Source: Prorocentrum cordatum
Taxonomy: Eukaryota > Sar > Dinophyceae > Prorocentrales > Prorocentraceae
Reading direction: 5' to 3'
NCBI GenBank assembly: GCA_963575745.1
Contig: CAUYUJ010003603.1
Span: forward strand, 519,632-583,631
DNA: 64,000 bases
Shown one piece after another: positions 32,253 to 43,247 of this stretch. Numbering within the stretch: position 1 is the stretch's first letter; the number at the start of each line of letters is the position of its first letter. The translations under genes and the position numbers were made by a program. The notes beneath the pieces were generated by a model that saw nothing but the letters and a program-made list of their open reading frames with translations, ran no database searches and was not told the DNA's origin.

Positions 32253-32775
32253 AGAGAGCATCACATCGACATCCGGGGCGGTGGATTATTTTATTTTTAG
32301 TGCATGTGCTAACATATCGCGGGGGGGTTCGCGGAATCCGTCTGCGATATCCCTCCGTGGACTCTCCCATAGGATCCCCTGAAAGAATCAATTTCCCTAG
32401 TGCGGTCGCAATAGGGATTGCTTATGTCCACGCGAGCCCGCGTTTTCCAAATTCCTTAGATTCCTTTGTGGTTCGTTTGAGCTGCCGCTGAGATGCCTTT
32501 GCGATTTCTGTTGGGCTCCTTTGAGATTGCTTTGAACTTCCATTGGTTCCTTCGATATCGTGCGTGGGATTTCTTGTGGTATTCTTATGGGCTTCCTTTG
32601 GGAGTTCTTTCGAGTTGTTTCTGACATTCCTTCGACAATCTCTGAATGGGGGCATCCCATCGACCTCTGGCGCCTGTGGATTATTTTATTATCAATAAAT
32701 GTGCTAACATATGGCGGGGGGTTCGCGGAATCCGTCTGCGATATCCCTCCGTGGACTCTCCCATAGGACCCCGTG

Positions 32776-32823
<48 letters not shown>

Positions 32824-33000
32824 ATTTTTGCGGCCGCGATAGGGTTTGCTTGTGTCCACGCGAGCCCGCGTTTTCCAGATTCCTTAGATTCCTTCGTGGT
32901 TCGTTTGAGCTGCCGCTGAGATCCCTTTGCGATTTCTGTGGGGTTCCTTTTTGAGATTATTTTGCATTTCCAATAGGGGTCCTTTGAGATTATGCGTGGG
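32253..33000 (+). repeat. 395-bp direct duplication
   Basis: Copy 1 (32253-32565) and copy 2 (32648-33000) share GTGGATTATTTTATT, CGCGGAATCCGTCTGCGATA and GTCCACGCGAGCCCGCGTTT. Shorter fragments (GTGCTAACGATATCGCC) recur at about 33255 and 33312. In copy 2 a poly(A) run replaces ~25 nt of copy 1. Confidence 0.85.
32776..32822 (+). repeat. A47 homopolymer
   Basis: Forty-seven A residues within the second copy of the 395-bp duplication, absent from the first. It could be a retroposed poly(A) tail or slippage growth from the GAAAG present in copy 1. Confidence 0.95.
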
Positions 33001-33381
33001 CTTCCTTCTGAGATTTCTCTGGGATTCCTTTGGGTGGTCCTTTCAAGTATAGTTGCTTGCGGTGATTTCATTGTTTGTCATTTTTGATTTACCTTTGATT
33101 TCCGATGCGCGTCAGTTTCCCAGTGTTCTAGCAAGGCGGGAACCCATTGGCAAGCGTTCGTGCGCGTTGGTTCTTCAGGCCGTCGCCTCGCGCTGCCGCC
33201 AGCTTCGGGCCCAGGGGGGGGCAAATTAATTAATTAATTATTAAAAAAAATATGTGCTAACGATATCGCCGGAGGGCGCCGCCCAAAATAATTATTTATT
33301 TTATTTTCTGTGCTAGCGATATCGCCGGGGGGGTTACTGTTTGCTTGCCAGGGTAATCCAGTTGTAGAACTCTGCTGTTCT

Positions 33382-34206
33382 CGCAGTCGCAGTCGCATTC
33401 GCGATGAAAGTCGCAGCGGCAGTCGCAGTCACAGCCTCAGCCTCAGCCTCAGCCTGCCTCAGCCTCTGCCTCAGCCTGCCTCAGCCTCAGCCTCAGCCTG
33501 CTTCAGCCTCAGCCTCAGTCTGCCTTCAGCCTCGGCCTCAGCCTCAGCCTCAGCCTCAGCCTCAGCCTCAGCCTGCCTCAGCCTCAGCCTCAGCCTCAGC
33601 CTGCCTCAGCCTCAGCCTGCCTCAGCCTCAGCCTCAGCCTGCCTCAGCCTCAGCCTCAGCCTGCTTCAGCCTCAGCCTCAGTCTGCCTTCAGCCTCGGCC
33701 TCAGCCTCAGCCTGCCTCAGCCTCAGCCTGCATCAGCCTCAGCCTCAGCCTCAGCCTGCCTCAGCATCAGCTTGCCTCAGCCTCAGCCTCAGCCTGCCTC
33801 AGCCTCAGCCTGTTTCAGCCTCAGCCTTCAGCCTCGGCCTCAGCCTCAGCCTGCCTCAGCCTCACCCTGCCTCAGCCTCAGCCTCAGCCTCAGCCTGCCT
33901 CAGTCTCAGCCTGCCTCAGCCTCAGCCTGCCTCAGCCTCAGCCTCAGCCTGCTTCAGCCTCAGCCTCAGTCTGCCTTCAGCCTCGATCTCAGCCTCAGCC
34001 TGCCTAAGCCTCAGCCTGCATCAGCCTGAGCCTCAGCCTCAGCCTGCCTCAGCATCAGCCTGCCTCAGCCTCAGCCTCAGCCTGCCTCAGCCTCAGCCTC
34101 AGTCTGCTTCAGCCTCGGCCTCAGTCTGCCTTCAGCCTCGGCCTCAGCCTCAGCCTGCCTTAGCCTCAGCCTGCCTCAGCCTCAGCCTCAGCCTGCCTCA
34201 GCATTC
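33382..34206 (+). repeat. CAGCCT hexanucleotide array
   Basis: About 0.8 kb of CAGCCT with interspersed CTGCCT and CTTCAG variants in higher-order blocks of ~100-200 bp. It opens with a few CAGTCG units. Because six is a multiple of three, frames stay open and translate as Ser/Ala/Gln/Pro repeats. Confidence 0.95.
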
Positions 34207-34705
34207 AAACTGTGGCCCGGGAATTGAGTTTTGGAAACTCGAAGAACACGAAGTGGCCTGCAGTTGGCTCCGGGCATTCAAAATCACGCCCAGGAATGGA
34301 GTTCGGGGAACTCGAAGACCACGAAGTGGCCTACAGTTGGCTCCGGGCATTCAAAATCGTGCCCAGGAATGGAGTTTTGGGAACTCGAAGACCACGAAGT
34401 GGCCTACAGTTGGCTCCGGGCATTCAAAATGTGGCCCACGAATGGAGTTCTGGGAACTCGAAGACCACGAAGTAGCGTACAGTTGGCTCTGGGCATTCAG
34501 AATGTGGCCCGGGAATGGAGTTCTGGGAAGTCGAAGAGCACGAAGTGGCCTACAGTTGGCTCCGGCATTCAAAATGTGGCCCGGGAATGAGTTCTGGGAA
34601 CTCGAAGAGCACGAAGTCGCTTACAGTTGGCTCCGGGCATCCAAAATGTGGCCCGGGAATGGAGTTCTGGGAAGTCGAAGAGCACGAAGTGTGCGATTGT
34701 TTGCT
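34201..34705 (+). repeat. 73-bp tandem array, seven copies
   Basis: GCATTCAAAATG-type words recur at 34201, 34274, 34347, 34420, 34493, 34565 and 34638. Each unit holds GGAGTTCTGGGAACTCGAAG and CACGAAGTGGCCTACAGTTG. Identity is high, so the array is young. Confidence 0.95.
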
Positions 34706-34845
34706 CAAAACGAGCCCGGTTCTCGCGTGTCCGGCTCCCGCCCAGACCCCCTTGGGGAGTCATCAGATGCTCTTCTCTTTTGACCTTATTAGAAACGTAT
34801 CAGTCTTCGCTGTTAGGTAACCATCAAAAGCAGGTTTCGCAACGT

Positions 34846-34854
34846 CAGTTTTTT

Positions 34855-34910
<56 letters not shown>

Positions 34911-34930
34911 CACCAAAAAAAAAAAAACTG
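34846..34930. repeat. T12-(AT)n-A13 palindrome
   Basis: CAG followed by T12, ~49 nt of AT repeat, AACACC, A13 and CTG. The whole can fold on itself. Confidence 0.9.
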
Positions 34931-34954
34931 GCGAAGGACCCAACCATATGCAGT

Positions 34955-36930
34955 TGTGAATGCCGCAATTGTGCTGGGTGGTGGCGGACGCATGCGGGCG
35001 GTGCCACCTGGGACCTTCGGTGGAGCTCCCTATGGGGCCACGAAACGCTGTACTGGGTGGGTGAGACGCGGTCAGCAAGGGCTGTGCTGCGTGGTGGCGG
35101 ACGCATGCGAGCGGTGCCACTGGGACCTTCGGTGGAGCTCCCTATGGGGCCACGAAACGCTGTACTGGGTGGGTGAAACGCAGGCAGGGAGCAAGGGCTG
35201 CGCAGGGTGGTGGCGGACGCATGCGGGCGGTGCCGCTGGGACCTTTGGTGGAGCTCCCTATAGGGCTACGAAGCGCTGTTCTGGGTGGGTGAAGCGCAGG
35301 GAACAAGGGCTGTGCTGGGTGGTGGCGGACGCAAGCGGGCAGTGCTACTGGGACCTTTGGTGGAGCCCCCTATGGGGCCACGAAACGTGCGAGGGGTGTG
35401 CCATAACGGGGTGTGGAACCGCATGCCAGCGCAGCCACTGGGGCCTTCGGTGGAGCTCCCTATGGGGCCACGAAACGTGTGAGGGGTGTGCCGAAATGGG
35501 GGGCGGAACCGCATGCGAGCGCAGCCACTGTGGCTTTCGGTGGAGCTCCCTATGGGGCCACGAGACGTGTGAAGGGCGTGCCCAAAAAAATGTGTGGAAC
35601 CGCATCCGAGCGCAGCCACTGGAGCCTTCGGTGGAGCTCTCTACGGGGCCACGAACCGTGTGAGGGGTGTGCCGAAATGGGGGGGGGGGAACCACATGCG
35701 AGCGCAGCCACTGGGGCGTTCGGTGGAGTTCCCCATGGAGCCACCCACGAAGCGTGTGAGGGGTGTGCCGAAATGGGGGGTGGAACCGCATGCGAGCGCA
35801 GCCATTGGAGCGTTCGGTGGAGCCCCCTATGGGGCCACGAAACGTGTGAGGGGTGTGCCAGAATGCGGGGTGGAACCGCATGCGGGCGCAGCCACTGGGG
35901 CCTTCGGTGGAGCTCCCTATGGGGCCACGAAACGTGTGAGGGGTGTGCCAGAATGGGGGGTGGAACCGCATGCGGGCGCAGCCACTGGGGCCTTCGGTGG
36001 AGCTCCCTATGGGGCCACGAAACGTGTGAGGGGTGTGCCAGAATGGGGGGTGGAACCGCATGCGGGCGCAGCCACTGGGGCCTTCGGTGGAGCTCCCTAT
36101 GGGGCCACGAAACGTGTGAGGGGTGTGCCAGAATGGGGGGTGGAACCGCATGCGGGCGCAGCCACTGGGGCCTTCGGTGGAGCTCCCTATGGGGCCACGA
36201 AACGTGTGAGGGGTGTGCCAGAATGGGGGGTGGAACCGCATGCGGGCGCAGCCACTGGGGCCTTCGGTGGAGCTCCCTATGGGGCCACGAAACGTGTGAG
36301 GGGTGTGCCAGAATGGGGGGTGGAACCGCATGCGGGCGCAGCCACTGGGGCCTTCGGTGGAGCTCCCTATGGGGCCACGAAACGTGTGAGGGGGTGGAAC
36401 CGCATGCGGGCGCAGCCACTGGGGCCTTCGGTGGAGCTCCCTATGGGGCCACGAAACGTGTGAGGGGTGTGCCAGAATGGGGGGTGGAACCGCATGCGGG
36501 CGCAGCCACTGGGGCCTTCGGTGGAGCTCCCTATGGGGCCACGAAACGTGTGAGGGGTGTGCCAGAATGGAGGGTGGAACCACATGCGAGCGCAGCCACT
36601 GTGGCGTTCGGTGGAGCTCCCTATGGAAACACGAAACGTGTGAGGGGTGTGCCAGAGTGGGGTGGAACCGCATGCGGGCGCAGCCACTGGGGCCCTCGGT
36701 GGAGCTCCCTATGGGGCCACGAAACGTGTGAGGGGTGTGCCTGAATGGGGGGTGGAACCGCATGCGGGCGCAGCCACTGGGGCCTTCGGTGGAGCTCCCT
36801 ATGGGGCCACGAAGCGTGTGAGGAGTGTGCCAGAATGGGGGGTGGAACCGCATGCGGGCGCAGCCAGTGGGGCCTTCGGTGGAGCTCCCTATGGGGCCAC
36901 GAAACGTGCGAGGGGTGTGCCAGAATGGGC
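34955..36930 (+). repeat. Satellite S (90 bp), block 2
   Basis: About 21 units of CCTTCGGTGGAGCTCCCTA ... GGCCACGAAACGTGTGAGG ... GGTGGAACCGCATGCGGGCG. From 35901 to 36351 the start recurs every 90 bp with essentially identical sequence; flanking units are more diverged, the classic centre-homogenised pattern. Since 90 = 30 codons, five or more frames on both strands stay open (such as 35413-36744 plus, 35345-37057 minus). I treat these as artefacts of the repeat. Confidence 0.95.
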
Positions 36931-37029
36931 GTGGGAGGGGGAGGAGGGGGGAGGAAGTGGAGGAGGAGGAAGGAGGAGGAGGAAGGAGGGGCAACGTCTC
37001 TTCAAAACGAGGACCCAACACCACAGAAA
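36931..37029 (+). repeat. GGA tract and satellite S 3' flank
   Basis: A GGA/GGAAG run (36945-36990), then TTCAAAACGAGGACCCAAC, the same junction phrase that follows satellite block 1. Confidence 0.75.
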
Positions 37030-37965
37030 GGTTTGGGGAAAAAATGCGCGCCCGCACTTGCGAATTCTTGTGAAAACCTTAGGGTTACTTTCCTTCAGCA
37101 TGTTCATTGAAATATTCCAAACGGGCTTCGCGCGCGCATGTCGAAACCGTTCGAACGCATGTGGCGCGTGCCGTCGCGAGAATGCTTCGCTTGTCAGAAA
37201 TAGGACGAAGTGCACGCGCGCGCGTCGTCGCGCGGGCATGCGGAAATCCTTTAAAAATCTGATGTTTCGTAACGATGGCAAAACCGAATGTCCAAAACAC
37301 AATCAAAATCATATGGATTCGCAACATCACTGTTCAAGAAAAGCTTGCGCGCGCGCTCTTGCGAATTCTTGAGAAACCCATTGGGTTGTCAACGTGTTCA
37401 TTAAACTCTGCCAAACGGGCCTCTGGCGCCGCGCGCCGACATCATTCGCGCGCCGTTGCGCGCGTGCTGGGGGTGGGGGGCACGATCCGCGTCAGATAAA
37501 CTACGCGGGCGGGCCACTTTCGCGCGTCGGCCGCGCGCGCACGTCGAATTCCTCCCAAAACTTCCATCGCCGACGCGAGGGCACTGTCGTCGTTGCCGGC
37601 GCGATCAGCACCGGCGCCCGCACTGGACGCGCCGTCGCCGGTACGAACATCGTCATAAGCATCGACGCGATCCACATCGCGTCTACCGCAATCGACGTTG
37701 TCATGATACCGCGCCCGCCCAATTCGCCGGCTCGCAGCGAAGCGCCCGCTGGGACGCGCCCAGCGGTCAGCGCCGCCGCCGCCGAGTCGGCCGCGCCAAA
37801 CTAGCTGGCCAACGCGAAGCTTGCATCGCAATCGCCACTGCATGGGCTTTGCAAACCAAGTTGCGGGTGCGTGGGTGGAATGTTTGCAAGAGCGTGGGAT
37901 GCGTCAGCTCGTGGATAAGAATCAATTACACCGCGTAGATTGCGCCGCATAGGGTGCACAACAAA
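37030..37965 (+). repeat. Dispersed repeat R, copy 4
   Basis: Collinear with 28590-29480: TTCGCGCGCGCATGTCGAAAC, CGCGAGAATGCTTCG, ACCGAATGTCCAAAA, the Cys/CATCGTC-rich part, ATACCGCGCCCGCC and CAAACCAAGTTGCGG. It then passes into the CACCACATAG satellite, as copy 1 begins to at 29490. Confidence 0.75.
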
Positions 37966-38405
37966 GGTTGCGCAACATATTACACCGCGTAGATTGAACC
38001 ACAACAAGTGCACAGCCTAGAATTCACCATATAGAGTGCACAGCATTGCACCACATGGGGCGCGCCACATAAATAGCACCACATACAGAACACAACATAG
38101 ATTGCACCACGTAGGGTGCACCACATATAGCGTGCGCCACAGAGCTTGCACAACGTAGATTGAGACGCGCAGATTGCGCAACATGGATTGCGCAAAACAG
38201 ATTGTACCACGTAGAGCGCGCAACATACATCGGATCACATATTGCACCACAGAGAATTCACCACGTTGCACAACATAGAGGGCACCACATAGCTCGCACA
38301 ACGAATATTGATCACCTCATTGATTGCACAGCATATGTGACAACACATCGGGTATACAACAGGCATTGCAGATTTCAGAACTCTCCACATTGACTGCGCC
38401 ACATG
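37966..38405 (+). repeat. CACCACATAG degenerate satellite
   Basis: Variants of CACCACATAGATTG with a ~10-20-nt period over 0.44 kb. The first units of the same satellite are seen at 29490-29512 at the end of repeat R copy 1. Confidence 0.8.
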
Positions 38406-39690
38406 GTTTCCCTTTGCTAAAGTAAAAGGATACCCCCCCCCCCCCCCCTCTTCCGGATTTAACGGCCCGCCTTTTTGTGTGCAACGCGCGCGCGATTCTT
38501 TTCCATCGTCCATCTGAAATCTGAGCTCATATCATCCCCGGCAGTCCCTGCCCCACCCCGTTCATCCTCTGCAAAAAAAATACGCGCGCACTTGTTTTTT
38601 TCAAAAACCATCAGCTGACAAGAGTCCATTGCAAAAGAATGGGGAAAGTGCACGCGCGCGCGTCGTCGCGCGAGCATGCGGAGACAATTCAAACATCTGT
38701 AGGTGTCGCAAGAATTTCAAAATCCGGTGCCCCGGAAACATATAGAACAAGCCATGGCTTCGAAACTTGAGCTTTCGAAAGAACATGCGCTCGCGTTCTT
38801 CTGCATTCTCACGGAAGCCGTAAGTGCTTCAACGTGTTCATCAACTGCTACCAAACGTGCCTCTCGCAAGCGTATGTCGCGCACGTTCGAACGCCCTTGC
38901 GCGCGTGTTGTCGCAAGAGTTCCTTACAACAGATACGACGAAGTGCACGCGCGCGTCGTCGCGCGCGCATGCCGAAATCCTTCGAAAAAAATTTCCCTGT
39001 CGTCAGGATGTCAACATCGAGCGCCCCGACAACATGTTAAAACACAGAATTTAGAAACTTCAGATTTCAAAACAGATGCTCTCGTTCTTGCGAATTCTGG
39101 TGGAAACCATTGGTGTTTCAACTTTTTAAGATTTCGACGACACGGGCCTCTCCGCGCCGAATGGCGCAATCATTCGAACGCCCTTGCGCGCATGCCAGGG
39201 GGGGCGCGATCCCTGTCACATATTATTATGCTGGCCACTCGCACTCGTCGGCCCCGCGCGCATGTCGAAGTCCTTCCAAAACCATCATCGCCGACGCGAG
39301 GGCATCGTCATCGGCGTGATCGGCATCGGCACCGTCATTAGCCCTGCGGCCCTCATCGTCACCATCGTCACCATCATAGCTACTATCGTCATCGCGTCTA
39401 CCGTTGTCGACGTCGACATGATACCGCGCCCGCCCAAGTCGAGTCGCACTAAAGTGCCCGCTGGGAAGTGCCCAGCGGTCAGCGCCACCGCGGCCACGTC
39501 GGTCGCGCCAGACTAGCTGGTCGCCGCGCGCGCGAGCATGCGCGGGCCAGCGCGCCCGCCGGAATACACCGGCCAACCCCAAATACCCATCGCGATCGCC
39601 GTCGCGTGGGTTTTGCAAGCCGAGTTGCGGGTGCGCCGGTGGGATGACTGCGCGAGCAGTGGGGCTGGCGATGCCAAGTTTTCCAAAATT
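38406..39690 (+). repeat. Dispersed repeat R, copy 5
   Basis: Starts with a C17-like run, continues with TTCCATCGTCCATC and CGCGCGTCGTCGCGCG twice (38655 and 38952), and ends with ATACCGCGCCCGCC and CAAGCCGAGTTGCGGG. It is the most diverged of the long copies. Confidence 0.65.
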
Positions 39691-39894
39691 TATTGCGCGA
39701 CATTGAATGCGCGCGTAGATTGCGCAAACATGGACTGCTACATGGTCATCGTTTTGGGCCCACGCTACTTGATGTAAATAGCTCCTCCCGTCGCAGCCCC
39801 AGCCGCGCTGGCGGGGCGGGCCCTGCGTTCTGCTTGAGACCCCCTCACCAGTTAGGATACTGAAGCTCCACATATGTAGCGTTTCCACGGATCG
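39691..39894. other. No recognised gene
   Basis: Short stretch between repeat R and the 83-bp repeats; nothing recognisable. Confidence 0.4.
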
Positions 39895-40340
39895 AGGACG
39901 GACCGTTTTCAAAATGTGGTTTTCGCTTGAACGTTGCGCGTTTGCTTGAAAATGGCAGCAGCTTCAAGGTTGGAGGGCGAGTGGTTTTCAAAATGTGGTT
40001 CTCGCCCCAGCGCGGCGCACATTCCTTCTAAAACTCTGCGGCAGCTTCAAGGATGGGTGTCGGGTGGTGTTAATAATTTGGCGTTCGCCTCAGGGCCGCG
40101 CACATTCGCCCTGCAGTCTCGCATGGTCGAAGTCCCAGGACGCAGCAGTCACGTTGATTCGTGGTGTCGAAGCACAAAGAATTGCGCTCTGGCGCCGTCT
40201 TGGAGTGTTCGGACGCAACCGCCATGTTGATTTGCAACGCTGTTTCCCAGTAGTTGGGCGTTGGCACGACTGCGGATTTTCGCGCTGTTGTTTTTCAACG
40301 GAGTTCTTCCCGCAACGGGAATCCACTTTTAGGAATGGGA
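39895..40340 (+). repeat. ~83-bp degenerate tandem repeat
   Basis: TTTTCAAAATGTGGTT recurs at 39908 and 39990, and GCAGCTTCAAGG at about 39958 and 40042. Later units (GTTAATAATTTGGCGTTCGC, TTGATTTGCAACG) are diverged. The array ends just before the pyrimidine-rich tract and SL relic of LINE B. Confidence 0.7.
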
Positions 40341-40427
40341 ATGTTTGATGGAGGGTTGATGCAACATCGTTGGTGCGTCTTGGGTTGACACTAGTCCTCG
40401 CCCTGCTCCTTCTCATCACCCTCCTCT

Positions 40428-40449
40428 TCTGTAGCCACTTTGGCTCAAG
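40428..40449 (+). other. Spliced-leader relic at the 5' end of LINE B
   Basis: Reads TCTGTAGCCACTTTGG then CTCAAG, 20 of 22 matches to the SL (differences at positions 3 and 11). The preceding ~35 nt are pyrimidine-rich (CCTGCTCCTTCTCATC, CCTCCTCTTC). Confidence 0.85.
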
Positions 40450-40620
40450 TTCAAACCGCGGGCCCTCGGTGGTTTGAGTTCGATCGCTGCCGCGAGGGCT
40501 GGGTCAAGGCCTCCTGCCTCTCAGGTTTGCTCCTCTCGCGCCAGCCTCTCGGGCCGCCCGAGGCCCCCCTTGCTGTCGCCGCATCTGGGATACATTCGCA
40601 TCTCACCTGTCAATCCAGGA

Positions 40621-41740
40621 ATGGCGGCTGCCGCGTCGGCCATCCCCGACGCGGCGCACATCGCCATTCGCGACAGCGATCGGGACATGCGCGACCCACG
40701 CCGCGACATAGCGCCACGACGCATGGAGCCAATTGCTAGTGAAAGTGGGGAGCCGTCCGATCCTGAGTTACGCCTGCCGAGCGCCGTCAATGGCATCGGC
40801 CGCGGGATGTCTACGAGAGATGGCCTACGCGACATGAAGCAGCAGCTGCACAAACAGTCTGAGAAGGTCAACACCATCGGCATGAGGCCCACCACCTTCG
40901 AGTCGGAAAGGCCCCGCGCCCACGGCTCTGCGCGCAACATTGCCGACGCCGCCCTGAAGGAGCAGTTCAAGATTTTGGAGCAGCGCCACGACAACGATTT
41001 GCAGGATCTGGAGGAACCCACGCGCAAGTCTGCCGCGGAGGTGTCCCCTCGCGCATCGTCGGCGGCAGGGGGCACGAGCAGTGGGTCTTCATCATCGCGC
41101 CAGCCGATGGCCCAGGACAGCGACCCACAGAGTGCTTGGATTGCGGTTTTTTTCCGAGGGCGCCCCTTGCCTCTGTCTTGAAGAAGCACGCCGACGAGCT
41201 GTTGGCGCGTCACGCCACCGCCAACGTGAAGGTCATCGCCAAGGTTCACCATTTGACCACCGTGTATAGAGCCGTTTTCGATTCCGCTGCCAGTGTTCGT
41301 GATTTCGCGCAGCGGGTGAAGACACTTGGCGTCACGTGGCTGGATACGAAGACCAATGCTTAGGTGGACTTGCCGGTTCGCCTGGATGTGCCGTCGGAAG
41401 TTCGTCGCGCGAATCGTATTCTGGGCATCCTCTGGTCAAAAGTACACGAGACTGCAGTTGCCAACAATCGATGGGAGCAGGGTCTTCACCTCGGGGTTCA
41501 GGGCTACCGCGGCAAGCTGTGGCTGACCCGTGGGGAAGGAGCCGGAGCTCTGTTCACGGTGAAAGGAGTGGACTATGCAGATCGACATCCAGCCCAACAA
41601 ACCGCGTCTGCTCTCCCTAGGCTTCACCGATCAGATGATCAAGGACGTCACCGATGCGATCCTATGCTACGGGGCACTAGTGCAATCCCGGAAGCGGCCC
41701 AGCGGTCGAATGCACGATGCTCAGGGCGGTGATGTGAACT
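40621..41740 (+). pseudogene. LINE B ORF1
   Basis: The first in-frame ATG after the SL relic is 40621, giving a 171-nt leader. The N-terminal half is Asp/Arg-rich and disordered (IAIRDSDRDMRD), then helical (ALKEQFKILEQRHDND) and Ser/Gly-rich. The frame breaks at a T7 run (41147-41153): one base there restores continuity into PRAPLASVLKKHADELLARH, a folded region typical of dinoflagellate LINE ORF1 proteins. An in-frame TAG (41361-41363) follows, then RRANRILGILWSKVHE and GYRGKLWLTRGEG. The function is probably RNA binding, by analogy to LINE ORF1p. A second frame (41575-42120) takes over near 41.57 kb and leads into the endonuclease. Confidence 0.65.
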
Positions 41741-42054
41741 GGTGCGACTACGACGTGCACGCGGGACGCGATTGCCACGCGGGTGCTACGCCTCTCGCAT
41801 CGGGAGAGGGCATTGCGATGGAAGCCCCTGCGAGTGTGCTCAAGAGTGTCCGCAGCCAGGTCAGCGAGAGATCACCCCGAATTCCATTCTCAGCGCCTCG
41901 TTCGCAGAGTGCGCGCGCGGCCGCGTCCGCCCCCCGCGTCCGTCTGGCTCCTCCTCTTCCTCCTCCTTCGACGGCTCCGAGCTCGACTTCGAGCTCCAGC
42001 AGCGCAAATAATGCGCCTCCTGTTCTTCCGTCTTCGCGCAGGCCATCCGCGCCC

Positions 42055-42480
42055 ACGCGCCAGTTCTCGGTTGCTTCTTGGAACGCAAGGCCCCTTTTGG
42101 GTGCGAGGCATGCCCCCTAGCGCACTCGCAAATCATGCAGGTCCTGACGTTGGTTCGGGCACACGGCGCGGCGAGCATCCAGGAGGCGCGCGCACGTTTG
42201 AATAGTTCCGAGCGTTGCTGCGCGAAGCCTTCATGCTCGATGGCAACGCCACCTTCCTCGACCATCTGCATGCCGGAGGATGCGTTATTCTGACCAACCC
42301 ACGGGCACGTGAACAGTTTGGGGGAATGCTTTGCGCATGGTGCACGCCCGCGGTCGCATCCATTCCCTACCCAGGCTCTGCCAAGAGGGTTCTTACCCTC
42401 TATCTTGAAAGGGCCGGGCAGTGCAACTCGCCCCGGGCGGTTCCTCCGGCATCCGCCCCGTGGCTCCCCCAGCTACGTTC
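42055..42480 (+). pseudogene. LINE B EEP endonuclease, N-terminal part only
   Basis: Starts with APTRQFSVASWNARPLLG, matching the first strand of EEP endonucleases (x-V-x-S-W-N-x-R). A frameshift near 42.11 kb leads to LTLVRAHGAASIQEAR (the Q-E motif with its catalytic Glu) and another to HLHAGGCVILTNPR (the G-G-x-x-I strand). The sequence then passes into AGCTTA repeats at ~42.48 kb, before any G-D-F-N or S-D-H motif. I could not find the missing half with confidence after the insert. Confidence 0.6.
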
Positions 42481-43090
42481 ACTTAGCTTGGCGTTGCTAA
42501 TCTCATCTTAGCTTAGCTTATTCAATCTTAGCTTAGCTTCATCGTAGCTCAGGCTTGTTTTAGCTTAGCTTACCTTCATCTTAGCTTCGCTGAGCTTTAG
42601 CATAGCAGAGCACAGCATAGCATAGCGTAGCATAGCATAGCGCAGCAACGCATATCAAAGCATAGCATAGCGCAGCAGAGCAGAGCAGAGCAGAGCACAG
42701 CACAGCGCAGCATAGCATAGCATAGCATAGCAGAGCATAGCATAGCATAGCATAGCATAGCAGCAAAGCGAAGGCAAATCAACAGCAGCGACAGCAAAGC
42801 AAAGCACAGGCAACGCAAAGCAAAGCAAAGCAAAAGCATTAGCATGGGTGTACTTCCCTACCTAGGCTCTGCCTGAAAGGTTAGCTTAGCTCAGCATAGC
42901 ATAGCACAGCGCTGCAGTAGCATAACATAGCATAACATAGCCAATCATAGCACAGCACAGCGCAGCAAATCATAGCATAGCATAGCATAGCATAGCATAG
43001 CATATCGCAGTTTAGCATAGCATAGCATAGTACAGCTTAGCATAACACAGCGCAGCATGACATATAATAGCTTAGCATAGCATGGCATCG
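42481..43090 (+). repeat. AGCTTA then AGCATAGC arrays
   Basis: AGCTTAGCTT units to about 42600, then AGCATAGCAT/AGCAGAGC units. TACTTCCCTACCTAGGCTCTGCC at 42850-42873 repeats part of 42362-42385, so a piece of LINE B is embedded in the array. Confidence 0.9.
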
Positions 43091-43104
43091 CATGAAAGTG
43101 CGCC

Positions 43105-43215
43105 AGCGGATCTCCCTGGGGGGGTCCAGAAACCCCCCCCGCCCCCCCCCACCCCCTCTCTGCTTCAAGGGGGAGGGGGGGTCCGGAACCCCTTCCCCCC
43201 CCCTACTCCCCTGAA

Positions 43216-43247
<32 letters not shown>

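Noticed and set aside
33404-34783. 459-codon frame over the CAGCCT and 73-bp arrays
   Set aside because: The first part is hexamer translation, and the second crosses a 73-bp array whose unit is not a multiple of three, so a conserved repeat protein is not possible.
35880-36400. CRISPR-like regular repeats
   Set aside because: Units are contiguous 90-bp copies with no unique spacers; it is a satellite.
35345-37057. 570-codon minus frame and 443-codon plus frame of 30-residue repeats
   Set aside because: They follow directly from a 90-bp satellite unit being a multiple of three. Opposite strands and different phases are open together, so there is no sign of selection on one frame.
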